DNA of 64,000 nucleotides from Enterobacterales bacterium (GTDB lineage Bacteria; Pseudomonadota; Gammaproteobacteria; Enterobacterales; Enterobacteriaceae): NCBI GenBank assembly GCA_003864575.1, contig BHES01000003.1, positions 1 to 64,000 of the forward strand, read 5' to 3'. Shown piece by piece: positions 36,659 to 48,083 of this stretch (position 1 is its first letter; each line of letters starts with the position of its first letter). The notes under the pieces were generated by a model. It saw only the letters and a program-made list of their open reading frames with translations, ran no database searches and was not told where the DNA came from. The position numbers and the translations under genes were made by a program.

Positions 36659-36886
36659 GAACTGTTAATAATACTAGGGTTCGGTGAGGTTTTCGTCTGT
36701 AAGATTTGTCTTAATAGCAATTATTTCTATAGCTAACTAATTAATGGAATTCATCGAAAGAGCAAAGCGGATATTTAAAACGCAGAGGGGCCGGGAGAGG
36801 GGGATGCTAAGAGCGGTGATAGCATGCTGCCTGTCTGCGAAACAGGGTTTGTTATAACAGGCAGCATGGGGATGGCTTATTAGGTT

Positions 36887-37984
36887 TTATTCCTCGAGGG
36901 ATCGCGCAACCTGATGAATATCATGCTCAGGTTCAGGGGCCTCATTGACCCACAGTGAAATCAGGCGGTAAGAGACCGCCAGTACGACCGGGCCAATAAA
37001 CAGACCAATCATTCCGAAGGCGAACAGGCCACCGATAACACCAGAGAGGATCAGTAACATCGGCAAATCGGCACCCATACGGATAAGTACAGGGCGAAGT
37101 ACGCTGTCGAGCGACCCCACCACGCAGCTCCATACCAGCAGCACCGTGCCCCAGGTATTATCACCGGTCCAGTACAACCAGATGATGGCGGGAATAAGTA
37201 CCAGCAAAGGACCGATTTGCGCCACGCAGCAGACAAACATCACCACGGTCAGAACCGTTGCATAAGGAATTCCGGCGAGAGCCAGCCCGATACCACCCAG
37301 CACGGACTGCACGATGGCGGTCACGACAACGCCCAATGCGACAGCACGGATCGCCTGACCGGCCAGAATAACGGCGGCATCGCCGCGTTCGGCAGCCAGA
37401 CGAACAGCAAAGTGGCGGATACCCATTCCCACTTGTTCACCACGGCTGTAGAGCAGGGCGCTGAATAGCAGCATCAGAGAACAGTGAAGAATAAAGCGTC
37501 CCAGATGACCGGCTTGTATCAGAAACCATGATGCAGTTTGTCCGACGTAGGGCTGCACTTTGGTCAATAACGCATTGCCGCCACCGTTAATCATTGTATG
37601 CCAGCCTCCATATAGCTTATGGCCGGCCAGCGGAATAGAACGTAGCCACTGGAAGTCAGGCATATGCAGGCTTGAGGGGTTGCTTGCCAGTTGTACCAGC
37701 GGAGCGCCGTTTTCTATCGCACTGCTCACCAGTAAGGCGATCGGCAGAACAAACAGTAAAATCAACAGCAGTGTCATCACGATCACCGCCAGAAAACGTT
37801 TACCCCAAAGTAATCTTTGTAGTTTGATCATCAAAGGCCAGGTAGCAATGACCACCATGCCTGCCCAGGCAAAACCTAAAATAAAGGGCTGAACGATCCA
37901 AATACTGGCCACTGTCATCAGGGCGATAAACAAAACCCCAAACATAATTCGGGGCAAATCATAACGTGCTATCGGCAGGTTCAT
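36887..37984 (-). CDS. ydiK: AI-2E family transporter YdiK
   Basis: Multi-TM; QPFILGFAWAGMVVIATWPLMIKLQRLLWGKRFLAV; upstream of ydiJ. Confidence 0.9.
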   Translation of the reverse strand: MNLPIARYDLPRIMFGVLFIALMTVASIWIVQPFILGFAWAGMVVIATWPLMIKLQRLLWGKRFLAVIVMTLLLILLFVLPIALLVSSAIENGAPLVQLASNPSSLHMPDFQWLRSIPLAGHKLYGGWHTMINGGGNALLTKVQPYVGQTASWFLIQAGHLGRFILHCSLMLLFSALLYSRGEQVGMGIRHFAVRLAAERGDAAVILAGQAIRAVALGVVVTAIVQSVLGGIGLALAGIPYATVLTVVMFVCCVAQIGPLLVLIPAIIWLYWTGDNTWGTVLLVWSCVVGSLDSVLRPVLIRMGADLPMLLILSGVIGGLFAFGMIGLFIGPVVLAVSYRLISLWVNEAPEPEHDIHQVARSLEE

Positions 37985-38255
37985 TCTTCGTTCTCATAGT
38001 AAAACAGGGCAAGGTGCCTGAATAACGCTCTTATTTACTGCAAATCTTCATGTGAGTAAGCATGGAGCATTTCGCCGTTTTTAGACAGTGCGCCGCACTT
38101 TTTGTTATTAGCCAGCACTGAGGTTTTCGCCCGCCAGTAGTTCAGGGAATAACTGACTGCACGCAGACGAAGCGCTGGAAAACGAAGTATGTTAGTTTTT
38201 ATATTGGGTAAAGAACAGGGTCCGGCAAACAACAACAATGGCAGAGTCAAAATAA

Positions 38256-41200
38256 ATGATCCCACAGATTTCACAGGCACCTGGCATTATTCAGCTGGTG
38301 CTCGATTTTTTGGAAGCCTTAAAGAAAGACGGTTTTACGGGTGATGTCACAACAACCTATGCCGACCGGCTAACCATGGCGACCGATAACAGCGTGTATC
38401 AGCTTTTGCCTGACGCCGTGCTGTTTCCTAAAGCCACCTCCGATGTTGCCCTGCTGGCAAGACTGGCCGGACAGGAGCGGTTTCGTTCCCTGGTGTTTAC
38501 GCCACGCGGTGGCGGTACGGGGACCAACGGTCAGTCGCTGAATCGCGGTATGGTAGTGGATATGTCTCGTCATATGAACCGCATACTGGATGTCAACGTT
38601 GAGCAAGGCTGGGTAAAAGTTGAAGCTGGCGTGATTAAAGACCAGTTGAATGATTACCTGCGTCCGCTGGGTTATTTCTTTTCTCCTGAACTTTCCACCA
38701 GCAACCGGGCGACGCTTGGCGGGATGATCAACACGGATGCCTCGGGTCAGGGTTCTTTGGTCTACGGCAAAACTTCCGACCATGTGTTGGGATTGCGCGC
38801 CATTGTTATTGGTGGCGATATGCTCGACACCACGGCAATTCCAACTGAACTGGCCGATAAACTCGGCGAAGAAGATTCGGTGATCGGCCGTATTTACCGG
38901 ACAGTGCTCGACAGCTGTCGCGACAATCGCGCGCTGGTTATCGAAAAATTCCCCAAACTTAACCGCTTTCTGACCGGTTATGACCTGCGTCATGTGCTGA
39001 GTGACGATCTGCAAAATTTTAACCTGACCCGTATCCTCACCGGTTCAGAAGGATCATTGGCCTTCATCACGGAAGCACGTCTTAACATCACGCCAATCCC
39101 GAAAGTGCGACGTCTGGTGAATATCAAGTACGATTCGTTCAATTCCGCCCTGCGTAATGCGCCGTTTATGGTCGAGGCGAAAGCCTTGTCGGTGGAAACA
39201 GTCGATTCAAAAGTGCTGAATCTGGCCCGTGAAGATATCGTCTGGCACACCGTGCGCGATTTCATTACCGATGTTCCCGGTAAGGACATGCAGGGTTTAA
39301 ATATCGTTGAATTTGCCGGTGACGACGGTGAACTGATTGAACGCCAGCTTGAAGCCCTGTGTGAGCGCCTTGATGGTTTGATCAGTGATGGCGAAGGTGG
39401 CGTGATCGGTTATCAGATTTGTGCGGACCTGTCGGGCATTGAGCGCATTTATGGTATGCGTAAAAAAGCCGTGGGTTTGCTTGGCAATGCGAAAGGTCAG
39501 GCGAAGCCGCTGCCCTTTGCCGAAGACACCTGTGTGCCGCCGGAATCCCTGGCTGACTATATTGTAGAGTTTCGCGCGCTGCTCGATAGCCATAATCTGA
39601 GTTATGGCATGTTCGGGCATGTCGATGCCGGCGTGTTGCACGTACGCCCCGCGCTGGATATGTGTGACCCACAGCAGGAAGTCCTGCTGAAACAGATTTC
39701 CGATCAGGTTGTGGCGCTCACGGCCAAATACGGCGGCCTTTTGTGGGGCGAACATGGGAAAGGTTTCCGCGCCGAATACAGTCCGGCCTTCTTTGGCGAA
39801 ACGCTGTTTAACGAGCTGCGTCGTATTAAGTCCGCTTTTGATCCGGATAACCGGCTCAATCCGGGCAAAATTTGTGCGCCGCTCGATTGTGATGAACCGA
39901 TGATGAAAGTGGACGCCGAAAAGCGCGGCACGCTGGACCGACGTATTCCGCTGGAGGTTCGCCAGTCATTTCGTGGAGCCATGGAGTGTAACGGCAATGG
40001 CCTCTGCTTTAACTTCGATGTGAAAAGCCCGATGTGTCCGTCGATGAAAATTACCGGCAGCCGCATCCATTCGCCGAAAGGTCGTGCTGGTCTGGTACGT
40101 GAATGGTTACGTCTGCTATCGGAACAGGGCGTGGATCCGCTGGCGCTGGAAAGTGCGCTGCCGCAGCAGAAGATGAGCTTCCGGGCACTCATTGATCGCA
40201 CACGTAACACCTGGTATGCCAACAAAGGGGAGTACGATTTTTCCCATGAAGTGAAGGAAGCGATGTCCGGCTGTCTGGCGTGTAAGGCGTGCTCCACGCA
40301 GTGTCCGATTAAAATCGATGTGCCGGGTTTTCGCTCGCGTTTCTTGCAGCTGTACCACACCCGTTATTTGCGTCCTGCGCGTGATTATCTGGTGGCTGGT
40401 GTAGAGAGCTATACGCCGCTGATGGCTAAAGCGCCGAAGGTGTTCAACTTCTTCTTCAGCCAGCCCTGGGTCAGGGAAATGAGCCGCAAAACTATCGGCA
40501 TGGTTGACCTGCCGTTGCTGTCCTCCCCCACACTGCGTCAGCAATTGCTTGGCCATAGTGCGACTACCATGACGCTTGAGCAGCTGGAGAAAATTAATCC
40601 GGCTCAACGCAGTAACTATGTATTGATTGTTCAGGATCCTTTCACCAGCTATTACGACGCGCAGGTGGTGGCCGATTTCGTCCGTCTGGTGGAGAGGCTG
40701 GGGCTAAAACCGGTTCTGTTGCCATTTTCGCCGAATGGCAAAGCTCAACATATTAAAGGTTTCCTGCAACGGTTCGCCAAAACGGCCAAAAAGACCTCTA
40801 TTTTTCTTAACCGCGTTGCGCAGTTGGGAATGCCGCTGGTGGGTGTCGACCCCGCGCTGGTGTTGTGCTATCGCGACGAATATAAAGAGATCTTAGGTAC
40901 CACGCGCGGGTCATTTGAAGTGCAACTGGTGCATGAGTGGTTGGATAAACTGCTGACTGAATTGCCGGAGCAACAGCAAAGCGGTGAATCCTGGTATTTG
41001 TTTGGGCATTGCACCGAAAGCACCGCGCTGCCGGGGAGCAGCAAGCAGTGGAGCGATATCTTCGCCCGCTACGGTGCCAAACTTGAAAATGTGAGCGTCG
41101 GCTGTTGCGGTATGGCCGGGACTTATGGTCACGAAAGTAAAAATATCCAAAACTCGCTGGGCATTTATGAGTTGTCGTGGCATCAGTCCTTGCAACGTCT

Positions 41201-41312
41201 GCCACGCCAGCGCTGTCTGGCGACGGGGTATTCCTGCCGCAGTCAGGTAAAACGTATTGAAGGAAATGGTTTACGCCATCCTTTACAAGCACTACTGGAA
41301 TTGATCCCTTAA
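38256..41312 (+). CDS. ydiJ: FAD/Fe-S oxidoreductase YdiJ (D-2-hydroxyglutarate dehydrogenase family)
   Basis: 1018 aa; FAD-linked oxidase domain plus CLACKACSTQCPIKIDVP Fe-S motif and C-terminal Cys-rich domain. Confidence 0.93.
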   Translation: MIPQISQAPGIIQLVLDFLEALKKDGFTGDVTTTYADRLTMATDNSVYQLLPDAVLFPKATSDVALLARLAGQERFRSLVFTPRGGGTGTNGQSLNRGMVVDMSRHMNRILDVNVEQGWVKVEAGVIKDQLNDYLRPLGYFFSPELSTSNRATLGGMINTDASGQGSLVYGKTSDHVLGLRAIVIGGDMLDTTAIPTELADKLGEEDSVIGRIYRTVLDSCRDNRALVIEKFPKLNRFLTGYDLRHVLSDDLQNFNLTRILTGSEGSLAFITEARLNITPIPKVRRLVNIKYDSFNSALRNAPFMVEAKALSVETVDSKVLNLAREDIVWHTVRDFITDVPGKDMQGLNIVEFAGDDGELIERQLEALCERLDGLISDGEGGVIGYQICADLSGIERIYGMRKKAVGLLGNAKGQAKPLPFAEDTCVPPESLADYIVEFRALLDSHNLSYGMFGHVDAGVLHVRPALDMCDPQQEVLLKQISDQVVALTAKYGGLLWGEHGKGFRAEYSPAFFGETLFNELRRIKSAFDPDNRLNPGKICAPLDCDEPMMKVDAEKRGTLDRRIPLEVRQSFRGAMECNGNGLCFNFDVKSPMCPSMKITGSRIHSPKGRAGLVREWLRLLSEQGVDPLALESALPQQKMSFRALIDRTRNTWYANKGEYDFSHEVKEAMSGCLACKACSTQCPIKIDVPGFRSRFLQLYHTRYLRPARDYLVAGVESYTPLMAKAPKVFNFFFSQPWVREMSRKTIGMVDLPLLSSPTLRQQLLGHSATTMTLEQLEKINPAQRSNYVLIVQDPFTSYYDAQVVADFVRLVERLGLKPVLLPFSPNGKAQHIKGFLQRFAKTAKKTSIFLNRVAQLGMPLVGVDPALVLCYRDEYKEILGTTRGSFEVQLVHEWLDKLLTELPEQQQSGESWYLFGHCTESTALPGSSKQWSDIFARYGAKLENVSVGCCGMAGTYGHESKNIQNSLGIYELSWHQSLQRLPRQRCLATGYSCRSQVKRIEGNGLRHPLQALLELIP

Positions 41313-41330
41313 AGGTTGCAGGAGCAGCAC

Positions 41331-41750
41331 ATGGCTTTTTGGAAAAGAGAAACCACCCTCGACGCGCTTAATCACTACAGCCAGGGATGTATGGTCGGGC
41401 ATGTAGGCATTGAGTTTACCCTGTTGGGTGAAGATCATCTGGAAGCGACAATGCCGGTTGACTCGCGTACTACGCAGCCGTTTGGCTTGCTGCACGGCGG
41501 TGCATCGGTGGTACTGGCGGAATCGATGGGTTCAATGGCTGGATATTTGTGCACACAGGGTGAACAGCAAATCGTTGGGGTGGAAATCAATGCCAATCAT
41601 TTGCGGGCAGCCACCCGCGGCTATGTGAAAGGGGTCTGTCGCGCCTTACATGTGGGACGCCGTAATCAGGTTTGGCAAATTGAGATTTTCGACGAGCAGG
41701 AAAAACTGTGCTGTATTTCCCGGCTGACGACCATGGTGATAGATATTTAA
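41331..41750 (+). CDS. menI: 1,4-dihydroxy-2-naphthoyl-CoA hydrolase, hotdog thioesterase
   Basis: [64 protein letters not shown]. Confidence 0.93.
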   Translation: MAFWKRETTLDALNHYSQGCMVGHVGIEFTLLGEDHLEATMPVDSRTTQPFGLLHGGASVVLAESMGSMAGYLCTQGEQQIVGVEINANHLRAATRGYVKGVCRALHVGRRNQVWQIEIFDEQEKLCCISRLTTMVIDI

Positions 41751-41789
41751 ACTTTTCAACGATGTTGAGTTAGCTTGTGTAAGGGCAGG

Positions 41790-41822
41790 GCGGAAGCATT
41801 TTTAGTGCTTCCGCTTTATTTT
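41790..41822. terminator. Probable bidirectional terminator between menI and the Fur-box gene
   Basis: GCGGAAGCATTTTTAGTGCTTCCGCTTTATTTTT. Confidence 0.75.
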
Positions 41823-41856
41823 TGCGGCGGGTTAGCGCTAATTTGTTGAAATTTAG

Positions 41857-42261
41857 TTAAAGCTGGAAGGGAACGCGCTTCACGAAGTCAGTCTGAAAGG
41901 CTGTCGCTTTTTCCCAGATGCCCATCATGGCATAATAGTGGCAAATCAGTTTCAGCGTATGACGAGCAAAGTGATAGCTCTGTACCCGAAACAGCTCATT
42001 ACGATGGGGCGTGTTGATCTCAAGAATAAGGCGGTTGTGCAGTTTGCACAGAGCATGCAGATAACTGTGGTCATCGCCATTTTGCAAACACAGATTGGCC
42101 ATGTCGAGGCAGTGCGTGTTGAAGCGCTTTAGCTGGCTGATGTCAGCATCTTCCCGGCGCAGTGCGGCTTCCGTCATGTAAAAGTCTACCGTGGCATCGC
42201 GAATAGTAAATTTATATTCGTCGATTTTATTTTGCAGCCACGCATTAACTGATTGTGCCAT
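41857..42261 (-). CDS. Uncharacterised protein, 134 aa, putatively iron/Fur-regulated
   Basis: MAQSVNAWLQNKIDEYKFTIRDATVDFYMTEAALRREDADISQLKRFNTHC...; ATG at 42261 chosen because the track start at 42339 reads through the Fur-box-like site. Confidence 0.75.
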   Translation of the reverse strand: MAQSVNAWLQNKIDEYKFTIRDATVDFYMTEAALRREDADISQLKRFNTHCLDMANLCLQNGDDHSYLHALCKLHNRLILEINTPHRNELFRVQSYHFARHTLKLICHYYAMMGIWEKATAFQTDFVKRVPFQL

Positions 42262-42279
42262 CCGCGTCAGTCCAGATTT

Positions 42280-42300
42280 TGAATGATAACCATTATCAAC
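42280..42300 (-). promoter_or_regulatory. Candidate Fur box
   Basis: TGAATGATAACCATTATCAAC closely resembles the 19-bp consensus; about 20 nt upstream of the 42261 start. Confidence 0.72.
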
Positions 42301-42744
42301 TTGAAGGCTTATCATATTGGCAAATGAGAATGGGATCAATCACGGTGTTGGCTTTTTTTTCGATGTGGTTAACAGCATTAGTACCCATTTAAAGAGTGTG
42401 GAGATGAGGCAAAAAAAGGCATTTCCTGACTATAAACCACCGAATTCATAAATAGGTATTTCCGATGAATGTTTTATAATAGTTATCGGGAAGACGGTTT
42501 GTCCCGCGGCAGTCGCGGGGATTTAAGTTTATTTAACAAAAAATTTACAACTTATTCAATGTGTTGATGGCTGCGGTGTTTAAGACCCGCCGACGGCCAG
42601 CCCTCTATAGCGCAGGCGTTGAGTGACTCTCCTCACGCGAAATCGCTATACCCTCTTAAAACAAGAGGTTGAAGTGATATAGGTTATCACTAGAATAGGC
42701 ACAATAGGTCTGGTCTATGACCCTGAAACGATGAGGTAGGACAG

Positions 42745-43116
42745 ATGCAAACTGAAACTGTCGGCACGTTCTCTTTAGATGAAAATGTTTGGCAAGGCGT
42801 GACGTTGACTGACTCTGCTGCGAAGCAGGTAAAAACATTGATCACCCAGGATCCTGAGGTGAAAGGACTACAGCTCTCTGTGAAGCAGTCTGGCTGTGCC
42901 GGTTTTGCCTATGTGCTGGATCTCACCAAGCAACCCGCCAGCGATGACGTGGTGTTTGAGCACGATGGTGCGAAGTTATTTATTCCGTTGAAAGCGATGC
43001 CTTTCATCGATGGTACCGAGGTGGATTTCGTCCGTGAAGGGCTGAATCAGATATTTAAATTCAATAATCCTAAAGCTCAGCATGCCTGCGGGTGTGGCGA
43101 AAGCTTTGGTGTCTAA
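42745..43116 (+). CDS. sufA: Fe-S cluster assembly scaffold SufA
   Basis: A-type carrier, SGCAGFAYVLD and HACGCGESFGV. Confidence 0.96.
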   Translation: MQTETVGTFSLDENVWQGVTLTDSAAKQVKTLITQDPEVKGLQLSVKQSGCAGFAYVLDLTKQPASDDVVFEHDGAKLFIPLKAMPFIDGTEVDFVREGLNQIFKFNNPKAQHACGCGESFGV

Positions 43117-43146
43117 CATTATTGTAAACGAAGCGATGTAACCAAC

Positions 43147-44670
43147 ATGTCACGAAGCAACGTAGAAATTCCAGACGATGTGCAGTCTTGGGTCGGTGAG
43201 GGAGCGAAATACAAGGAAGGGTTCTTCACTCAACTGGCAACCGATGAATTAGCATCTGGCATCAACGAAGAGGTAGTACGTGCCATTTCCGCGAAGCGCA
43301 ATGAGCCTGAGTGGATGCTGGAGTTCCGTCTGCAGGCCTATCATGCTTGGCTGAAAATGGAAGAACCGCACTGGCTGAAAGCGTATTACACGCCGCTGGA
43401 TTACCAGGATTACAGCTACTACTCCGCGCCTTCTTGCGGCAGCTGTGATGACACCTGTGGCTCACAGCCGGGTGCAACACAAGAGTCGCCAGCACATGCG
43501 CATGGTGTCCCAGTGCCTGAAGGTAAAAACTACCTGACCAGCGAAGTGGAAAAAGCCTTTGAGCAGTTAGGTGTTCCGGTGCGCGAAGGGAAGGAAGTGG
43601 CGGTCGATGCCATTTTTGACTCGGTATCTGTTTCTACGACGTACCGTGAAAAACTGGCTGAGTCGGGCGTCATTTTCTGCTCGTTCGGCGAGGCCATCCA
43701 TGAATATCCAGATCTGGTGCGCAAATATCTCGGTACGGTTGTGCCAGCTCAGGATAACTTCTTTGCGGCACTGAACGCAGCTGTGGCCTCAGACGGCACC
43801 TTCGTTTACATACCGAAAGGCGTGCGTTGCCCGATGGAATTGTCGACCTATTTCCGTATCAATGCGGCGAAAACAGGTCAGTTCGAGCGTACAATTCTGA
43901 TTGCCGATGAAGGCAGTTACGTCAGTTACATCGAAGGCTGTTCTGCACCCGTTCGCGACACTTATCAGCTTCATGCGGCGGTGGTCGAAGTCATTTTGCA
44001 CAAAGATGCTGAAGTGAAATATTCCACCGTGCAGAACTGGTTCTCTGGCAGCAAAGACAGCACCGGGGGGATCCTGAACTTCGTGACCAAGCGTGCGCTG
44101 TGTGAAGGCGCCGGTTCCAAAATGTCCTGGACGCAGTCTGAAACCGGTTCAGCGATCACTTGGAAATACCCAAGCGTGATCCTCAAAGGTGATAACTCCA
44201 TCGGTGAATTCTTCTCCGTGGCGCTGACCAGCGGTCAGCAGCAGGCGGATACCGGTACCAAGATGATCCACATTGGTAAAAATACCAAGTCGACCATTAT
44301 TTCCAAGGGTATTTCTGCCGGTCACAGCCAGAACAGTTATCGTGGTTTGGTGAAAATTCTGCCTTCTGCAGAAAACGCCCGTAACTTCACGCAGTGTGAC
44401 TCCATGCTTATCGGGCCGGACAGCGCAGCGCATACTTTCCCTTATGTGGAAGTGCGCAACAATACTGCTCAGCTTGAGCATGAAGCGACAACCTCGAAAA
44501 TTGGCGATGACCAGCTGTTCTACTGCTTACAACGCGGTATCAGCGAAGATGATGCCATCTCGATGATTGTTAACGGTTTCTGTAAAGATGTCTTTTCCGA
44601 GCTGCCGCTGGAGTTCGCTGTTGAAGCGCAAAAACTTCTGGCCATCAGCCTTGAGCATAGTGTCGGATAA
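43147..44670 (+). CDS. sufB: Fe-S cluster assembly protein SufB
   Basis: [38 protein letters not shown]; operon position. Confidence 0.97.
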   Translation: MSRSNVEIPDDVQSWVGEGAKYKEGFFTQLATDELASGINEEVVRAISAKRNEPEWMLEFRLQAYHAWLKMEEPHWLKAYYTPLDYQDYSYYSAPSCGSCDDTCGSQPGATQESPAHAHGVPVPEGKNYLTSEVEKAFEQLGVPVREGKEVAVDAIFDSVSVSTTYREKLAESGVIFCSFGEAIHEYPDLVRKYLGTVVPAQDNFFAALNAAVASDGTFVYIPKGVRCPMELSTYFRINAAKTGQFERTILIADEGSYVSYIEGCSAPVRDTYQLHAAVVEVILHKDAEVKYSTVQNWFSGSKDSTGGILNFVTKRALCEGAGSKMSWTQSETGSAITWKYPSVILKGDNSIGEFFSVALTSGQQQADTGTKMIHIGKNTKSTIISKGISAGHSQNSYRGLVKILPSAENARNFTQCDSMLIGPDSAAHTFPYVEVRNNTAQLEHEATTSKIGDDQLFYCLQRGISEDDAISMIVNGFCKDVFSELPLEFAVEAQKLLAISLEHSVG

Positions 44671-44812
44671 TTTTTAGTTAATCCTGACGCCTTTTCCTGC
44701 GTGCCTTCGTTTCTTTCCCGTAAGAAAAGCGGGCGCGGGCAGGAGTCTTAAAGAACTGACACAGTAAGTACCACAGAATTATGAGCGCGCAGGCGCAAAC
44801 TCAAGGATACGT

Positions 44813-45559
44813 ATGTTAAGCATCAAGAATTTAAAGGTCCGTGTCGAAGAAAAGGAAATTCTTAAAGGACTTGATCTGGAGATCAAACCTGGAGAAGTGC
44901 ACGCCATCATGGGTCCAAATGGCTCGGGTAAAAGTACGCTTTCCGCGACGCTGGCCGGACGCGAGGACTACGAAGTTACCGACGGCACCGTTGAATTCAA
45001 CGGTAAAGATTTGCTGGATCTCGCTCCGGAAGACCGGGCAGGCGAGGGCGTATTTATGGCCTTCCAGTACCCGGTAGAAATCCCAGGCGTGACTAACCAT
45101 TTTTTCCTGCAAACTGCTGTTAATGCCGTGCGCAAATACCGCGGTCAGGCACCGATGGACCGTTTTGACTTCGCTGATTTCATCGAAGAAAAAATTGCCA
45201 TGCTGAAAATGCCTGCGGACTTGCTGACCCGCTCCGTCAACGTCGGTTTCTCCGGCGGTGAGAAAAAGCGTAATGACATTCTTCAGATGGCGGCCCTCGA
45301 GCCTAACCTGTGCATCCTTGATGAAACCGACTCCGGTCTGGACATCGATGCACTGAAGATCGTTTCTGACGGCGTGAACTCTTTACGCGACGGCAAACGT
45401 TCATTCGTTATCGTGACCCACTACCAGCGTATCCTCGACTACATCAAGCCTGACTACGTGCACGTTTTGTGGCAGGGCCGCATTGTTAAATCCGGCGATT
45501 TCACCTTGGTTAAACAGTTAGAGGAGCAGGGTTATGGCTGGCTTACAGACCAAGAGTAA
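44813..45559 (+). CDS. sufC: Fe-S cluster assembly ATPase SufC
   Basis: MLSIKNLKVRVEEKEILKGLDLEIKPGEVHAIMGPNGSGKSTLSATLAG. Confidence 0.97.
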   Translation: MLSIKNLKVRVEEKEILKGLDLEIKPGEVHAIMGPNGSGKSTLSATLAGREDYEVTDGTVEFNGKDLLDLAPEDRAGEGVFMAFQYPVEIPGVTNHFFLQTAVNAVRKYRGQAPMDRFDFADFIEEKIAMLKMPADLLTRSVNVGFSGGEKKRNDILQMAALEPNLCILDETDSGLDIDALKIVSDGVNSLRDGKRSFVIVTHYQRILDYIKPDYVHVLWQGRIVKSGDFTLVKQLEEQGYGWLTDQE

Positions 45560-46835
45560 TGTACCTGCAGCGGGCAGTTCGCACGCCATGCAGCAGCTGT
45601 ATCGCCTGTTCGAAAGCGCCGGCGGTGAGCAGTCAGCACACGCCCATGCTCACTGGCAGCAGGTTTTGCGCATCGGTTTCCCGAATGCCAAGTTGGAAAA
45701 CTGGAAATACACCCCGGTTTCTTCTTTGCTCGGTAGTCAGTTTTTTGCACCGCAGCCGCATGCATTATCTGTTGATGAGCTGAACGCCGTCGCGCTGCCA
45801 GTTGAGTCTTACCGCTTGGTGTTTGTTGATGGTCGCTTTGATGCTGACCTCAGTGACAGCCAGACTGGCGCATTTGAGATTGAGAACCTCAGCCCTTCGG
45901 TGCAGCAAATGCTGCCGGAACCGATTGAGTCTGAAGTTTTCCTGCACCTGACCGAAAGTCTGGCGCAGGACGGTCTGTCTGTCCGTTTACCTGCGGGTAA
46001 ACAGGCGGATAAACCGCTTTATCTGCTGCACATCAGCAGTGGCCGTGAACAGGCGCGTGAAATCAATACCGCTCATCATCGCTACCACCTGAACATTGAA
46101 AGCGGCGCGAATGCAGAAGTCATTGAGCACTACGTTACGCTCGGTGAGAAAGGGCATTTTACCGGCGCACGCCTGACGGTAAATGTCGGTGATAACGCAG
46201 ATTTCACCCATTACAAACTGGCCTTCGAAAGCCAGGCGAGCTTCCATTTTTCGCATAATGATTTGGTGATTGGTCGTGATGCGCGCGTTGCCAGCCACAG
46301 TTTCTTACTGGGCGCGGGTCTGACCCGTAATAACACCAGTGCGCAGCTGAACGGCGAAAACAGTAATCTTGAGATCAACAGTCTGGTGCTGCCGGTCGAC
46401 GCAGAAATTGCGGATACCCGCACCTACCTTGAACACAATAAAGGTTATTGCAACAGCAAACAGTTGCACAAAGTGATCGTGCGTGACCGCGCCAAAGCCG
46501 TGTTTAACGGCATGATTAAAGTGGCTAAACACGCATTGAAAACTGACGGCAAGATGACCAACAACAACCTGTTGCTAAGCAAGCAGGCTGAAGTGGACAC
46601 CAAGCCGCAGCTGGAAATCTATGCTGATGACGTAAAATGCAGTCACGGTGCGACCGTTGGCCGCATCGATGATGAACAGCTTTTCTACCTGCGCGCACGC
46701 GGCATCAGCAGTCAGGATGCGCAGCACATGATTATTTTTGCTTTCGCCGCTGAGCTGACTGAAGCGATTAAAAATGAAACCCTGCGCGATGTAGTCATTG
46801 CCCGTATTGCTGGCCGACTAAATCGAGGTGAGTAA
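45534..46835 (+). CDS. sufD: Fe-S cluster assembly protein SufD
   Basis: [28 protein letters not shown]; overlaps sufC by 26 nt. Confidence 0.96.
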   Translation: MAGLQTKSNVPAAGSSHAMQQLYRLFESAGGEQSAHAHAHWQQVLRIGFPNAKLENWKYTPVSSLLGSQFFAPQPHALSVDELNAVALPVESYRLVFVDGRFDADLSDSQTGAFEIENLSPSVQQMLPEPIESEVFLHLTESLAQDGLSVRLPAGKQADKPLYLLHISSGREQAREINTAHHRYHLNIESGANAEVIEHYVTLGEKGHFTGARLTVNVGDNADFTHYKLAFESQASFHFSHNDLVIGRDARVASHSFLLGAGLTRNNTSAQLNGENSNLEINSLVLPVDAEIADTRTYLEHNKGYCNSKQLHKVIVRDRAKAVFNGMIKVAKHALKTDGKMTNNNLLLSKQAEVDTKPQLEIYADDVKCSHGATVGRIDDEQLFYLRARGISSQDAQHMIIFAFAAELTEAIKNETLRDVVIARIAGRLNRGE

Positions 46836-48055
46836 TGAGTTTTCCCCTGGAAAGAGTTCGTAGCGATTTCCCTCTGCTGAGCCGTGAAGTTAACGGCCAG
46901 CCGCTGGCCTACCTTGACAGCGCGGCCAGCGCGCAGAAGCCCCGTCAGGTGATTGAGCGTGAGCTCGAGTTCTATGAGCATGGTTATGCTGCGGTTCACC
47001 GCGGCATTCATACGCTAAGTGCTGAAGCCACCGAGCAGATGGAAAACGTCCGCACGCAGGCTGCGCAGTTTATCAATGCGTCCTCTGCCGAAGAGATCGT
47101 CTTTGTTAAGGGTTCCACCGAAGCGATTAATTTGGTCGCCAATACCTTTGGACGCAGTGCGCTGCACGCCGGTGATCGCATTATCATCACCGAGATGGAG
47201 CACCACGCGAATATTGTTCCGTGGCAGATGCTGGCGAAAGAGCGTGATTTGCATATCGACATCTGGCATTTGACGCCAAACGGCGAGCTGGATCTTTCAG
47301 AGCTGAAAACGTTGATCACGCCGCGCACCAAATTGTTGGCGCTGGCACATGTTTCTAACGTGTTGGGCACCGTCAATCCTATCGAGAAAATCATTCCTCA
47401 GGCCAAAGCCGCGGGGCTGACGGTGCTGGTGGATGGTGCGCAGGCTGTGATGCATTACAGCGTAGACGTTCAGGCGCTGGATTGTGATTTCTACGTCTGG
47501 TCCGGGCACAAGCTGTACGGGCCTTCCGGCATTGGCATCCTGTACGGTAAGAAAGCGTTGCTGGACCAGATGCCACCCTGGGAAGGCGGTGGCTCGATGA
47601 TCAAACACGTAAGCCTGACCGAAGGGACGACCTTTGCAGCGCCACCGTGGCGTTTCGAAGCCGGCACACCGAATACCGCCGGTATCATGGGACTTGGCGC
47701 AGCGATGAGCTATGTCACGGATCTCGGTATTGCGCAGATTCATGACTACGAACAGTCGCTGATGAGCTACGCGCTCGACGCTATGGCGCAGGTTCCTGAT
47801 ATCGTTATTTACGGCCCGGCCATTCGTTCCGGTGTGATTGCCTTTAACCTTGGCAAGCATCACGCCTATGATGTGGGCAGCTTCCTCGATCAATACGGTA
47901 TTGCCATCCGTACCGGACATCACTGCGCGATGCCGTTGATGTCATTTTACGGTGTTCCGGCCATGTGCCGCGCATCGCTTGCGATGTACAATACCCGGGA
48001 AGAAGTCGACCGTCTGGTCGCAGGGCTGCAACGCATTCACCGGCTGTTGGGTTAA
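46835..48055 (+). CDS. sufS: Cysteine desulfurase SufS
   Basis: [51 protein letters not shown]. Confidence 0.97.
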   Translation: MSFPLERVRSDFPLLSREVNGQPLAYLDSAASAQKPRQVIERELEFYEHGYAAVHRGIHTLSAEATEQMENVRTQAAQFINASSAEEIVFVKGSTEAINLVANTFGRSALHAGDRIIITEMEHHANIVPWQMLAKERDLHIDIWHLTPNGELDLSELKTLITPRTKLLALAHVSNVLGTVNPIEKIIPQAKAAGLTVLVDGAQAVMHYSVDVQALDCDFYVWSGHKLYGPSGIGILYGKKALLDQMPPWEGGGSMIKHVSLTEGTTFAAPPWRFEAGTPNTAGIMGLGAAMSYVTDLGIAQIHDYEQSLMSYALDAMAQVPDIVIYGPAIRSGVIAFNLGKHHAYDVGSFLDQYGIAIRTGHHCAMPLMSFYGVPAMCRASLAMYNTREEVDRLVAGLQRIHRLLG

Positions 48056-48083
48056 CCGATAGGCCATTATCAGGACCTGTTTT

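Noticed and set aside
38035-38280. 81-aa minus ORF upstream of ydiJ with a hydrophobic N-terminus
   Set aside because: GTG start lies inside the ydiJ coding region, no clear ribosome-binding site, unconvincing sequence after the hydrophobic stretch.
38370-39014. 214-aa minus ORF in ydiJ
   Set aside because: Shadow ORF with no coherent domain or upstream ribosome-binding site.
45534-45559. 26-nt sufC/sufD overlap considered as programmed frameshifting
   Set aside because: Overlap is typical of suf operons; sufD has its own start and no slippery site is apparent.
47297-47923. 208-aa minus ORF in sufS
   Set aside because: Shadow of a conserved desulfurase gene.
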